A DNA stretch of 64,000 bases from JANSYL01 sp963921255 (GTDB taxonomy: Bacteria; Pseudomonadota; Alphaproteobacteria; Rhodobacterales; Rhodobacteraceae). Both the position numbers and the translations under genes were made by a program. The notes under the pieces were generated by a model. It did no database searches and had not been told where the DNA came from. It saw only the letters and a list, made by a program, of their open reading frames with translations. Shown piece after piece: positions 25,689 to 33,763 of this stretch (position 1 is its first letter; each line of letters starts with the position of its first letter). The stretch lies in contig CAWUEW020000003.1 in the NCBI GenBank assembly GCA_963921255.3, forward strand, positions 1,178,001 to 1,242,000, in the 5' to 3' direction.

Positions 25689-26876
25689 TTAGCCTTGGGG
25701 CGCCGCCGGTGGCGTTTCAGGGTCGGGGCGCGGGGCCGAGGCCGACGCCAGCGTATCGCGCAACTCCGCTTCCATTTTCTGCATCTCGGCTTCTGCTTCG
25801 GCGCGGCGGCGCTTGCCCTCATCCGCGATCTCCAGGCTTTCCTGGATGGTCGCGATCAGTTCGGCATTCGCAGCCTTGACGGCTTCGATATCAAAGACGC
25901 CGCGTTCCATTTCCTCGCGCACCATCTTGTTCGACTCGCGCAGGTTCGCGGCGTTCTGGGTCAGAAGTTCGTTGGTCAGATCGGTGGCATCCCGCACCGC
26001 CTTGGCGGCCTCGGTCGACCGTTGAATGGCCAGCGCCTGCGCCAACTGGGTTTCCCACAGCGGGACTGTGTTGACCAAGGTCGAGTTGATCTTGGTGACC
26101 AGCGACTTGTCGTTCTCCTGCACGAGGCGGATCGAAGGGAGCGATTGCATCGTGACCTGCCGCGTCAGCTTCAGATCATGCACCCGGCAATCCAGATCGT
26201 CGCGCGCGGCCCGCAGGTCGCGCAATTCCTGCGCCTTGATCACCTGATCGGCCTCGGGCGCGGCATCAACTTCGGCGGCCTTGGCGGGGATTTCTTCCTC
26301 GTCGAGTTGGCGCAGCTTTTCTTCTCCCGCGGCGATGTAGAGCGCGAGTTCGTCGTAAAATTCCAGTGTCTTTTCATACAGTTTGTCGAGGGACTTGATG
26401 TCCTTCATCAACGTATGTTCATGCGCCAGGAGGTTGTCCGTGATCTTGTCGATCTGGCCCTGAACGTCTTCGTACTTTGCGATGAAGTCATGCACGGGCG
26501 TGGCTTTGCCGAACAGCCGCTCCCACCAGGACCGCTTGCGGTTGGGGTCGAGTTCATCGACCGAAAAGCCGCGAATGGTTCCAACGATTTCGCGCAGGCT
26601 GTCGCCGGCGGGGCCGACATCCTTGTTCTTCACGCCCTGCAGCATGGCTTGGCTGATCTGCTGCAACTCCGCCTGCGCGGCCGAGCCGAAGGTCACGATC
26701 GAATTGGTGTCGCCCATGTCGATCTCTGCAACCCGGGCGGTGATTTGCTCGGCCGTTGGCGCGTCGGCGTCGGGGAGGGGCACCAGATCGGCGCTCGGTT
26801 CCAGCAAGACGACGGCGTTCAACTCGTCGACAAGCTTGGCGGCTTCGGCGGCTTGTTTTTGGATTTCGTTTGTCAT
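25689..26876 (-). CDS. TelA-family toxic anion resistance protein
   Basis: 395 aa from the ATG at 26876 (MTNEIQKQAAEAAKLVDEL); an open extension overlaps the XpaC gene and is unlikely. Almost entirely helical and coiled-coil, with the TelA/KlaA hallmark segments (SWWERLFGKATPVHDFIAKYEDVQGQIDKI near 125-155 and the TLVNTVPLWETQLAQAL block near 275). TelA proteins were linked to tellurite, bacteriocin and envelope stress resistance, but the mechanism is unclear. They are typically encoded with XpaC, as here. The C-terminus is Pro/Ala-rich. Confidence 0.9.
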   Translation of the reverse strand: MTNEIQKQAAEAAKLVDELNAVVLLEPSADLVPLPDADAPTAEQITARVAEIDMGDTNSIVTFGSAAQAELQQISQAMLQGVKNKDVGPAGDSLREIVGTIRGFSVDELDPNRKRSWWERLFGKATPVHDFIAKYEDVQGQIDKITDNLLAHEHTLMKDIKSLDKLYEKTLEFYDELALYIAAGEEKLRQLDEEEIPAKAAEVDAAPEADQVIKAQELRDLRAARDDLDCRVHDLKLTRQVTMQSLPSIRLVQENDKSLVTKINSTLVNTVPLWETQLAQALAIQRSTEAAKAVRDATDLTNELLTQNAANLRESNKMVREEMERGVFDIEAVKAANAELIATIQESLEIADEGKRRRAEAEAEMQKMEAELRDTLASASAPRPDPETPPAAPQG

Positions 26877-26886
26877 GACGTCGTCC

Positions 26887-27801
26887 TTATCCCTGAATGT
26901 GCAAGTTTTCCTGTTTGAGACGGTCCTGCAGGACCTCGATTTCCACATCGAAATTCGTGCGGTCATCGGTCAGCATCGCGGCGTTGCGCTTTGCAAAATT
27001 GGTTTCGAGATCGTCGAGGAAAGCCATGTAGTCGGCCCGGATTTGCGGGTCGCGATTGCGGCCATAGAGGTCTGCGAATTGGATGGTCGCGTCGCGGGCG
27101 CCCTGCAAATATACCCCGAGATAACGCCGGGCGGGCGTCAGGTCGCGGGGATCTTCCTCCACTTGGCGGAACATCTGGCGCACAGTCATCTCGAACCCGT
27201 CAACCCGGCTTTCAAGTTGCCGGTCGCGGGCGCGTTTGATGGCGTCTGTCATCTGCTCCAGAACGCGCTCGGCTTCGTCGATCTTGCGTGCGATCCGCTC
27301 GGTCTGAAGGCGGTCAGCCCCTTCGAGGCCCTTGTCTTTCATCGGATCCAGCCCGAAGGAAAACAGGTGAAGGCCAGCGGCCAGAACACCGACGACCACC
27401 GCTGGCGCAATGGCCCATTGTCCCCCAAAGACCAAGGCCCCCACGCCCAGACCGGTCAGAACCGAGCCGAAGAGCTTGCGCGGGATCGCGGGGCGGCGGG
27501 CAACCTTGCGTTCGTCGAAGGCATCTTCTGCGCGCACCCCATCACGGGTGAGCCACGCGGCCAGCAACAAAAGGGCCGCGCCGCCCAGATCGGTTGCCAT
27601 GACCGCAACGGGCTGAAACAGCGCCGTGGTCAGAACCAGCAGCGGCAGGATGAACAGGATGTTGATCTTGGCGCCGTGTCGCATGGGTTTGCGGCCCTTG
27701 AAACTGGGCACCTCCATGCGTTCGGCCGTCACCGTCTCCCGGGTGGTCGGATCGGGGCGTGTGCCGGTTGGGCTATGTTCTCCACCGTAGCGTTTCGACA
27801 T
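26887..27801 (-). CDS. XpaC-like membrane protein (5-bromo-4-chloroindolyl phosphate hydrolysis family)
   Basis: 304 aa. The cytoplasmic N-terminus is basic. Hydrophobic pairs follow (about 45-83 and about 108-138), then a long helical C-terminal domain (about 150-304) with DRLQTERIARKIDEAERVLEQMTDAIKRA and VRQMFRQVEEDPRDLTPARRYLGVYLQGA, the characteristic XpaC region. The enzyme name is historical and no phosphatase motif is seen. It is paired with TelA 10 bases downstream and preceded by a 29-aa membrane peptide gene. Confidence 0.88.
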   Translation of the reverse strand: MSKRYGGEHSPTGTRPDPTTRETVTAERMEVPSFKGRKPMRHGAKINILFILPLLVLTTALFQPVAVMATDLGGAALLLLAAWLTRDGVRAEDAFDERKVARRPAIPRKLFGSVLTGLGVGALVFGGQWAIAPAVVVGVLAAGLHLFSFGLDPMKDKGLEGADRLQTERIARKIDEAERVLEQMTDAIKRARDRQLESRVDGFEMTVRQMFRQVEEDPRDLTPARRYLGVYLQGARDATIQFADLYGRNRDPQIRADYMAFLDDLETNFAKRNAAMLTDDRTNFDVEIEVLQDRLKQENLHIQG

Positions 27802-27804
27802 GGA

Positions 27805-27894
27805 TCAAAGCACCCCGAACCCGCCGAAGATGGCGCCAAGAATAACCAGGCTGAGCGCGAAGAAGGCCACGCCTTGCAGAAAACTCGAACTCAT
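27805..27894 (-). CDS. 29-aa hydrophobic peptide at the head of the XpaC/TelA operon
   Basis: The minus strand from the ATG at 27894 encodes MSSSFLQGVAFFALSLVILG, then AIFGGFGVL and TGA. It would be a single membrane helix with a GxxFGGFG end. The stop lies 3 bases before the XpaC start, so translation could be coupled. The ribosome site is weak (GGATGGG). Supported by position and composition only; conservation would decide. Confidence 0.45.
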   Translation of the reverse strand: MSSSFLQGVAFFALSLVILGAIFGGFGVL

Positions 27895-28063
27895 GTCGCA
27901 CCCATCCAGAACCCCATCGCAGGCAAGACGTTAGGCAAGTTTGTTAACAAAAACCAGACAAAGCCAAGGTTTGGCGCGGTTTCTTGCCTGTCCATCGCCG
28001 CGCCCCATGCAGATCAGTGTTCGCGGCCTGTGTCACAAGGGGGAAACCCCGCACTTGCCTCCC

Positions 28064-28765
28064 CTATTTTTGGCGAAACAGGCGATCCTGTTCCGATTTG
28101 CTGCGAAAACCCTGGCGTTTCTCGATCGCCAGGTTGCGCCCTTTGTCGACGCCTGCGCGCGCCGCCACGGCATCCAGCCAGCGGGCCATGTTGGGTTTGT
28201 CGTCCAAGGTTTGCTGTTGTCCCTCCCAGAGCGAGGCCCATGGAAAGATCGCCATATCCGCGATGGAAAAGAAATCACCCGCGACAAACGCCGTCTCGGC
28301 CAACCGACGATCCAGAACGCCGTAGAGGCGCCCGGTTTCGTTGCGGTACCTGTCCTTGGCATAGGGCAGGTCGTTGGGCGGATCCATTTGGGGCGCATAT
28401 TTCAAGAAATGATGGGCCTGACCGGCCATTGGGCCGACGCCACCCATCTGCCACATCAACCATTGATCGACGGCAATACGGTCACGCTCGGTGTCCCCGT
28501 AGAAGCGGCCCGTTTTCCGGGCGAGGTATTGAAGGATCGCACCGGACTCGAAGATGGAAATCGGCGCGCCATCCGGCCCGTCCGGGTCAATGATGGCTGG
28601 CATTCGGTTGTTGGGCGCGATGGCCAGGAACTCGGGCTTGAACTGATCCCCTGCGCCGATGTCGATGAGATTGAGATTGTAGGGCAGGCCCATTTCTTCC
28701 AACGCAATGCTGATTTTCCAGCCGTTGGGCGTGGGCCAATAGAATAGTTCGATTGTGTTCGCCAT
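28064..28765 (-). CDS. Glutathione S-transferase (YfcG/Ure2p-like)
   Basis: 233 aa. The N-terminal thioredoxin-like domain has LFYWPTPNGWKISIALEE, where the TPN segment occupies the catalytic position of YfcG/YghU-type enzymes, and NNRMPAIIDPDG with the cis-Pro. FESGAILQYLA binds the gamma-glutamyl moiety. The all-helical C-terminal domain ends with SIADMAIFPW. Relatives act as disulfide-bond reductases using glutathione. Single gene with no clear operon partner. Confidence 0.9.
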   Translation of the reverse strand: MANTIELFYWPTPNGWKISIALEEMGLPYNLNLIDIGAGDQFKPEFLAIAPNNRMPAIIDPDGPDGAPISIFESGAILQYLARKTGRFYGDTERDRIAVDQWLMWQMGGVGPMAGQAHHFLKYAPQMDPPNDLPYAKDRYRNETGRLYGVLDRRLAETAFVAGDFFSIADMAIFPWASLWEGQQQTLDDKPNMARWLDAVAARAGVDKGRNLAIEKRQGFRSKSEQDRLFRQK

Positions 28766-28821
28766 GGTCCGTCCTCTTGATCCCGGTCAGGATGTGGCAG
28801 ACGGCGCGGCGCTGCAACCGC

Positions 28822-29721
28822 CTAGGATCGCACGCCGGACCAAAGGGCCGGGGGACGCGCGGTAGTGCGGGCGGACGGCGACGTCGTCGCAAGTCGGCGC
28901 GCCAGAAATGGCAAGAGCGCAGGGTCTTCCGGGTCGAGGATGCGCCGATAGAGTTTGAACATTCCGGGTTTCAGATAGGTCGACCAATGGCAAACCCGAC
29001 CCGGGCCGCGCGTGGTCCGAACGCCCAACCGGGACAGTTCGGCGTGGTGCCGCGGGCAATCGATCCGCAAATCCACCCATCCCGGAACATCGCGCAGGCC
29101 GGCCGACAAGGCCCGGTCGCCGAACGTCGGGGCAGGGACGCACAGCCGGAAGAGCCCGTCGAACACGGCGTTTTCGCGGCTTGCGACGTTCAGCACGCGC
29201 GCATGCCGACCCGCGGGCGAGGTCATCGCCGCCAGCGCGGTCGCCCGGTATTCCGCGCCGGACAGCAGGATCATCGTGTCGACAAGACCGGCTGGCACGT
29301 CCGATAGCGCCGCCAGCGCGACCCGCGCCCCGAGTGAGTGCGCCATGACGTTCACCCTCACGTCTGGTCGCTTGACTGAAATGGCCCGGATCAAATGGGA
29401 CATATGCTGGCCGATTTCGAACGCGCGATCCGCGACCTGGGGCAGGGGGCCGCGCGCGGGCCACCCGAAGGCGACACCAAGGACATCGTCGCGCCGGTCG
29501 AGGTGCAGATGGGTCGGCCAACTCAACGCTTTCCAGCACGCCCGTGGTTGAAACGACAGGATGTGGCTGTGGGGACAATGCACCGGATCGCCGGGTGCAA
29601 ACCGCAGACCGTGCGTCAGCACCGTGACCCTGCGGATCGTCGTTTGTGCCTCCAGTGCGGCATAAAGGGCGTCCATGCCGGACAGCCCTGTCACACTGGC
29701 ATTCACCTCAATCAGCCCCAT
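28822..29721 (-). CDS. Alpha/beta hydrolase (DUF900-like)
   Basis: 299 aa from the ATG at 29721 (MGLIEVNASVTG). The frame is open a further 114 codons upstream, but that stretch covers the metZ riboswitch and terminator on the other strand and is not protein-like. The nucleophile elbow is MAHSLGARVAL (Ser about 125), with LTHGLRF early on as the oxyanion strand. The catalytic acid is likely in the ENAVFD region and the His near CPRHHAEL. Substrate unknown; it might be an esterase or lipase-like enzyme. Confidence 0.7.
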   Translation of the reverse strand: MGLIEVNASVTGLSGMDALYAALEAQTTIRRVTVLTHGLRFAPGDPVHCPHSHILSFQPRACWKALSWPTHLHLDRRDDVLGVAFGWPARGPLPQVADRAFEIGQHMSHLIRAISVKRPDVRVNVMAHSLGARVALAALSDVPAGLVDTMILLSGAEYRATALAAMTSPAGRHARVLNVASRENAVFDGLFRLCVPAPTFGDRALSAGLRDVPGWVDLRIDCPRHHAELSRLGVRTTRGPGRVCHWSTYLKPGMFKLYRRILDPEDPALLPFLARRLATTSPSARTTARPPALWSGVRS

Positions 29722-29842
29722 GGCGTTGCCCCACCAGAGTTTGGGGGCCTTTTGCGGCGATTCCGCAACATTTAGGTAATGGTTGCGCAACACTTCTGTG
29801 ACGCCCGGGGCGCAGTGCATCCATGTTCGCGGCAACTGGGCC

Positions 29843-29871
29843 TTGACGATCCGACCAGCGCGGCGTACCCC
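29843..29871 (+). promoter_or_regulatory. Candidate sigma-70-type promoter of the metZ operon
   Basis: TTGACG (29843-29848), a 17-base spacer, then TACCCC (29866-29871). Initiation about 7 bases later would fall at 29878, the first base of the riboswitch, which supports the call. The -10 is weak. Confidence 0.5.
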
Positions 29872-29877
29872 GACGCT

Positions 29878-29933
29878 CAGTGGCGATTTGTGAACCGGAT
29901 TGCGGGCCACGTTAAATATTCCGCTAAAGAGGT
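29878..29933 (+). ncRNA. SAM-II riboswitch upstream of metZ
   Basis: The consensus order of the SAM-II aptamer is present: P1 strand GTGGC (29880-29884), loop GATTT...ACCGGATTGC, P1 partner GCCAC (29906-29910), then GTTAAATATTCC and the pseudoknot strand GCTAAAGAGG (29923-29932). SAM-II RNAs bind S-adenosylmethionine and control methionine genes in alphaproteobacteria, usually by hiding the ribosome site. Here an alternative helix is possible between AAAGAGG (29926-29932) and CCTCTTT (29947-29953). A strong terminator lies between the aptamer and metZ. Confidence 0.82.
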
Positions 29934-29959
29934 CGAGGATCGTGACCCTCTTTGGGACG

Positions 29960-29990
29960 CCCCCGGCCATGAACGGCGCGGGGGTTTTTT
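29960..29990 (+). terminator. Intrinsic terminator/attenuator between SAM-II aptamer and metZ
   Basis: CCCCCG (29960-29965) pairs with CGGGGG (29979-29984), with a GCC/GGC inner stem, followed by TTTTTT (29985-29990). It stands 27 bases after the aptamer and 32 bases before metZ. It would stop transcription in the leader, which suggests transcriptional attenuation. Confidence 0.75.
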
Positions 29991-30022
29991 CGTCCTCCGC
30001 CACAGGCTGAAGGAGACGGGGT

Positions 30023-31219
30023 ATGAAAGACCTTACGCCCCAGAAACATCTGAAGAAACGCACGCGTGCGATCCATTCCGGAACCCGCCGCAGCCAGTAT
30101 GGCGAAGTCAGCGAAGCGCTGTTTTTGACCCAAGGCTTTGTCTACGACACCGCCGAAGCAGCCGAAGCGCGCTTTATCGAGGCGGGCGACGACGAATACA
30201 TCTATGCCCGATACGGCAATCCCACCGTGCGCATGTTCGAAGAACGGATCGCGGCGCTGGAAGGCGCGGAAGACGCGTTTGCCACTGCAAGCGGGATGGC
30301 GGCGGTCAGTGGTGCGCTGACCGCGATGCTGAAGGCCGGTGATCACGTGGTCGCGGCGCGGGCTCTGTTTGGCTCCTGCCTCTATGTTCTGGAAGACGTG
30401 CTCAGCCGCTTCGGGGTGGAGGTGAGTTTCGTGGACGGAACCGACCTTGATCAATGGAAGTCGGCGATCCGGGCGGACACGAAACTCGTGTTCTTCGAGT
30501 CCATTTCGAACCCGACCCTCGAGGTCATCGACATCGCCGCTGTCGCCGAGATGGCCCATGCGGCTGGTGCAACAGTCGTGGTGGACAACGTCTTCGCGAC
30601 CCCCGTGTTCCAGGACACGTTCGGTCTGGGCGCTGATGTGGTGATCTACTCGGCCACCAAGCATATCGACGGGCAGGGGCGCTGCCTGGGCGGGGTGATC
30701 CTTGGGGACAAGACCTTCATTCGAAAAACGGTCGAGCCCTATATGAAGCACACCGGCGGCGCGATGTCCCCGTTCAACGCCTGGGTCTTGCTGAAGTCGC
30801 TGGAAACCGTCGATCTGCGGTGTCGCGCGCAGGCGCAAACGGCACAACATCTGGCCGACGGTCTGACCGGGCATGCGAAATTGTCCCGGGTCATCTTCCC
30901 CGGCCTTGCAGACCACCCGCAACATGCCTTGACCATGCGCCAGATGGCGGCGGGCGGCACGGTGATGGCGCTGGAATTGGACGGCGGCCAAGCCGAAGCG
31001 TTCCGCTTTCTCAACGCCCTCGAGATCATCACGATCTCGAACAATCTGGGCGATGCGAAATCCATCATCACGCATCCGGCGACCACCACGCATCAACGCC
31101 TCAGCGATGCACAGCGCGATGCGCTTGGCATTTCGCGCGGCCTTGTGCGGCTGTCGGTCGGTCTCGAAGATGCGGACGATCTGCTTGACGACATCCTGAG
31201 CGCGCTGGAGGCGGTATGA
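30023..31219 (+). CDS. metZ: O-succinylhomoserine sulfhydrylase
   Basis: 398 aa PLP enzyme of the Cys/Met metabolism (gamma-family) group. Key residues: RYGNPTVRMFEERIAALEGAE, SGMAA for phosphate binding, VVDNVFATP, and the PLP lysine at about 213 in YSATKHIDGQGR. It makes homocysteine from O-succinyl(or acetyl)homoserine and sulfide, by direct sulfhydrylation. Ribosome site AAGGAGA is 9 bases before the ATG. Controlled by the SAM-II riboswitch and terminator upstream. The stop overlaps the next gene by ATGA. Confidence 0.94.
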   Translation: MKDLTPQKHLKKRTRAIHSGTRRSQYGEVSEALFLTQGFVYDTAEAAEARFIEAGDDEYIYARYGNPTVRMFEERIAALEGAEDAFATASGMAAVSGALTAMLKAGDHVVAARALFGSCLYVLEDVLSRFGVEVSFVDGTDLDQWKSAIRADTKLVFFESISNPTLEVIDIAAVAEMAHAAGATVVVDNVFATPVFQDTFGLGADVVIYSATKHIDGQGRCLGGVILGDKTFIRKTVEPYMKHTGGAMSPFNAWVLLKSLETVDLRCRAQAQTAQHLADGLTGHAKLSRVIFPGLADHPQHALTMRQMAAGGTVMALELDGGQAEAFRFLNALEIITISNNLGDAKSIITHPATTTHQRLSDAQRDALGISRGLVRLSVGLEDADDLLDDILSALEAV

Positions 31220-31713
31220 ACGGCCTGCTTATTCGCCCCTATCGCAAAAAGGACGCGACGAAGCTGGCGCGTTTGTTTCACCGCGCTGTGCGCAAAGGAA
31301 CGCAAGCGCACTACACCAAGAAAAAGCGCGACGCATGGTCCCCGGCTGTGCCCAAGGGCGATATCTGGGAAGAGCGCCTGTCGGTGCCGGACACGATTGT
31401 TGCCGAGCGGGAATGCGATATTGTCGGGTTCATGACGGTGAACCTGGAAAATGGATATCTCGATTTCGCCTATGTCGATCCCGATGTGATGGGGCAGGGC
31501 GTGGCCGAGGTGCTCTACGCGGTCGTGGAGGGGCGCGGCCGAGCCGCCGGATTGGACCGGCTGGAAACCGAGGCCAGCAAACTGGCCGAGCGCTTTTTTG
31601 AACGCCGCGGTTGGCGCGTTGTGGCGCACCAGACGGTCGAACGGCTCGGCGTCGACATCCCGAACGCGCGCATGGAAAAAGACCTGACCGCGCGGTCGGA
31701 GGCCGCCGCGTGA
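31216..31713 (+). CDS. GNAT-family N-acetyltransferase, metZ operon
   Basis: 165 aa. GNAT core: LIRPYRKKDATKLARLFHRAV at the N-terminus, then FAYVDPDVMGQGVAEVLYAVVEGRGRAAG (acetyl-CoA pyrophosphate loop, about 86-114) and AERFFERRGWRVV. The position Q-G-V-A instead of the usual Q/R-G-x-G-x-A makes motif A slightly atypical. It overlaps metZ and the next gene by 4 bases each, so it should be made under SAM control. Acceptor unknown. Confidence 0.85.
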   Translation: MNGLLIRPYRKKDATKLARLFHRAVRKGTQAHYTKKKRDAWSPAVPKGDIWEERLSVPDTIVAERECDIVGFMTVNLENGYLDFAYVDPDVMGQGVAEVLYAVVEGRGRAAGLDRLETEASKLAERFFERRGWRVVAHQTVERLGVDIPNARMEKDLTARSEAAA

Positions 31714-32444
31714 GCCGGTTTCTCGTCCTGCAGTTGCGCCCGGAGGACGAGGCCGCCGACGAAGAGTTCGGCGCGATGCTGGACCGCGGGGGATTGGCGG
31801 AACAGGACGTCCACCGCGTTCGCCTGGACCAAGGCCCGCTGCCGGGGCTTTCACTGGATGACTACGCTGGCATCATCGTCGGGGGTGGGCCCGGGTGCAT
31901 CAGCGACCCGGTCGAGAAAAAGCTCCCGCTTGAAGCGCGGATTGAAGCCGATGTTCTCGGCCTGATGCCCGAGGTTTTGTCCCGCGATATGCCCTTCATG
32001 GGCTGCTGCTATGGCATGGGTATCCTGGGGCACACCCTCGGCGCTCGGGTCGCCAAGGGCCGATACGGGGAACCCATTGGTGGTGTCGATTGTGAAACCA
32101 CCGAAGACGGCGCATCCGATCCATTGCTCGAGGGATTGCCGACTGCCTTTCGCGCGTTGGTCGGTCACAAGGAAGCGGTCGAGGAGTTGCCGGAGGGGGC
32201 CGTTCACCTCGTGCGATCCGGCCCGTGTCCGTTCCAGATGTTGCGGGCAAAGTCCAATGTCTACGCCACCCAGTTCCACCCGGAGGCCAAAGGCGAGAAC
32301 TTCGCCAAGCGGATCGATATCTACAGCGACAGGGGTTATTTCGACCCGAAAGACGCCGAAGAATTGAAGGTCGCCTGCCTTGCCGAGGCCGTGACGGTGC
32401 CGGAACAATTCCTGGCCCGTTTCGTGGACCGTTACCGCCGCTAA
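31710..32444 (+). CDS. Class I glutamine amidotransferase-like protein (GTG start)
   Basis: 244 aa from GTG at 31710, which overlaps the previous stop as GTGA; the homologous sequence begins here (VSRFLVLQLRPEDE). The open frame continues upstream only as an overlap. The catalytic Cys is in MGCCYGMGILG (about 95-105), and QFHPEAKGENF provides the His-Pro-Glu. Similar to stand-alone GuaA-like amidotransferase domains that use glutamine for an unknown amide or hydrolyse gamma-glutamyl compounds. Third gene in the metZ operon. Confidence 0.85.
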   Translation: MSRFLVLQLRPEDEAADEEFGAMLDRGGLAEQDVHRVRLDQGPLPGLSLDDYAGIIVGGGPGCISDPVEKKLPLEARIEADVLGLMPEVLSRDMPFMGCCYGMGILGHTLGARVAKGRYGEPIGGVDCETTEDGASDPLLEGLPTAFRALVGHKEAVEELPEGAVHLVRSGPCPFQMLRAKSNVYATQFHPEAKGENFAKRIDIYSDRGYFDPKDAEELKVACLAEAVTVPEQFLARFVDRYRR

Positions 32445-32564
32445 GCCCCGGATTTTTGATCCAAATCGGCGCCTCTAGCGTAAAAAATCTGCATTGCAAG
32501 AATTGGAACGTCTCGCGAACGCCCCATATTCACGAAGCGCGACCGGACAGAGAGGGACGAGCAT

Positions 32565-33659
32565 ATGAACATCCACGTAACCGACGTGACCGAGACACCG
32601 ACCCGAGCCGAAGCCGAAACCGCTTTGGCCCGCCTGAAGGCATGGATGGATGCGGCCAGTGACGCCGATATCGCGGCCTTGGAACCTCAGGTCGCCCGCT
32701 TGGTGAACGGTCTCGACTATCCCGAGTTCGACCGCGACTACCCGCAAGAGTTCCGCGTCGATGCCGCCTACAAAGCGTCGCTGCCCGATCTCCAGAACGG
32801 GCCGTCCTCCCTGATTAAGGGGGCAAACCGTGTCATTCAGCATGTGGGCATCTCGAATTTCCGCCTGCCGCTGCGCTATCACACGCGCGACAATGGCGAC
32901 CTGACGTTGGAAACCTCGGTCACCGGCACTGTCAGCCTCGAGGCCGACAAGAAGGGCATCAACATGAGCCGCATCATGCGCTCGTTTTACGCCCACGCCG
33001 AAAAGACGTTCAGCTTCGAAGTGATCGAGGCTGCCTTGGATGACTACAAGGCCGACCTCGAAAGCTTCGATGCGCGTATCCAGATGCGCCTGAGCTTCCC
33101 GATGAAGGTGGACAGCCTGCGGTCGGGGCTGTCGGGTTATCAGTATTACGATATCGCGCTGGAACTGGTCGAACGGGACGGTGTCCGCCAGAAGATCGTG
33201 CATCTCGACTATGTCTATTCGTCGACCTGCCCGTGCTCGCTGGAACTGAGCGAACATGCCCGCGCCACGCGCAACCAGTTGGCCACGCCGCATTCGCAAC
33301 GGTCGGTTGCGCGTCTGTCGGTCGAAGTGAATTCCGCGGCCGAGTGTCTGTGGTTCGAAGACCTGATCGACATGGCCCGTGCGGCGGTGCCGACCGAGAC
33401 GCAGGTCATGGTTAAGCGCGAAGACGAGCAGGCGTTCGCAGAGCTGAACGCCGCCAACCCGATCTTTGTCGAAGATGCGGCCCGGTTGTTCGCAGAGCGC
33501 TTGCAGGCCGATGGCCGGATCGGAGATTTCCGTGTGATGGCCAGCCATCAGGAAAGCCTTCACAGCCACGACGCCGTCAGCGTCCTGACCGAAGGCCCGA
33601 CTTTCGATCAGGCAAGCCTGGATCCGCAGACATTTGCGACCCTGATCCACCGCGGTTAA
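32565..33659 (+). CDS. folE2: GTP cyclohydrolase FolE2 (type IB)
   Basis: 364 aa. Characteristic FolE2 stretches: GANRVIQHVGISNFRLPL, KKGINMSRIMRSFYAHAEKTFSF, and the YSSTCPCSLELSEHA motif with the metal-binding Cys. It converts GTP to 7,8-dihydroneopterin triphosphate for folate and queuosine synthesis, using Mn or other metals in place of zinc. FolE2 is often induced by zinc limitation, but I found no convincing Zur box in the 120-base leader. A good terminator follows. Confidence 0.95.
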   Translation: MNIHVTDVTETPTRAEAETALARLKAWMDAASDADIAALEPQVARLVNGLDYPEFDRDYPQEFRVDAAYKASLPDLQNGPSSLIKGANRVIQHVGISNFRLPLRYHTRDNGDLTLETSVTGTVSLEADKKGINMSRIMRSFYAHAEKTFSFEVIEAALDDYKADLESFDARIQMRLSFPMKVDSLRSGLSGYQYYDIALELVERDGVRQKIVHLDYVYSSTCPCSLELSEHARATRNQLATPHSQRSVARLSVEVNSAAECLWFEDLIDMARAAVPTETQVMVKREDEQAFAELNAANPIFVEDAARLFAERLQADGRIGDFRVMASHQESLHSHDAVSVLTEGPTFDQASLDPQTFATLIHRG

Positions 33660-33689
33660 CGCGCGGAAGACCTTGATTTTGCAGAATTG

Positions 33690-33720
33690 GGGCCGTGGCG
33701 TCATGCGCCGCGGCCCTTTG
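33690..33720 (+). terminator. Intrinsic terminator of folE2
   Basis: GGGCCGTGGCG (33690-33700), loop TCATG, CGCCGCGGCCC (33706-33716), then TTTG. An 11-bp stem with one G-U pair, 30 bases after the folE2 stop. Confidence 0.8.
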
Positions 33721-33763
33721 CATTTCTTGACATCGCCCGGGCAGGGGGCCAACGCTCCGCCCT

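Noticed and set aside
26482..28593. 703-codon open frame on the plus strand
   Set aside because: It lies opposite XpaC, the TelA 5' part and the GST gene, all with clear domains; its translation is low-complexity Arg/Pro/Ser sequence.
29722..30063. N-terminal extension of the alpha/beta hydrolase
   Set aside because: The open frame crosses the opposite-strand riboswitch and terminator and has no protein-like composition; start at 29721 fits better.
32445..32564. Zur box in front of folE2
   Set aside because: Looked for an AT-rich dyad of the GTTATN3-5ATAAC type; none found.
33727..33755. TTGACA as a trkH promoter
   Set aside because: The -10 position is CAACGC and the start codon is only 8 bases further, leaving no room for a leader.
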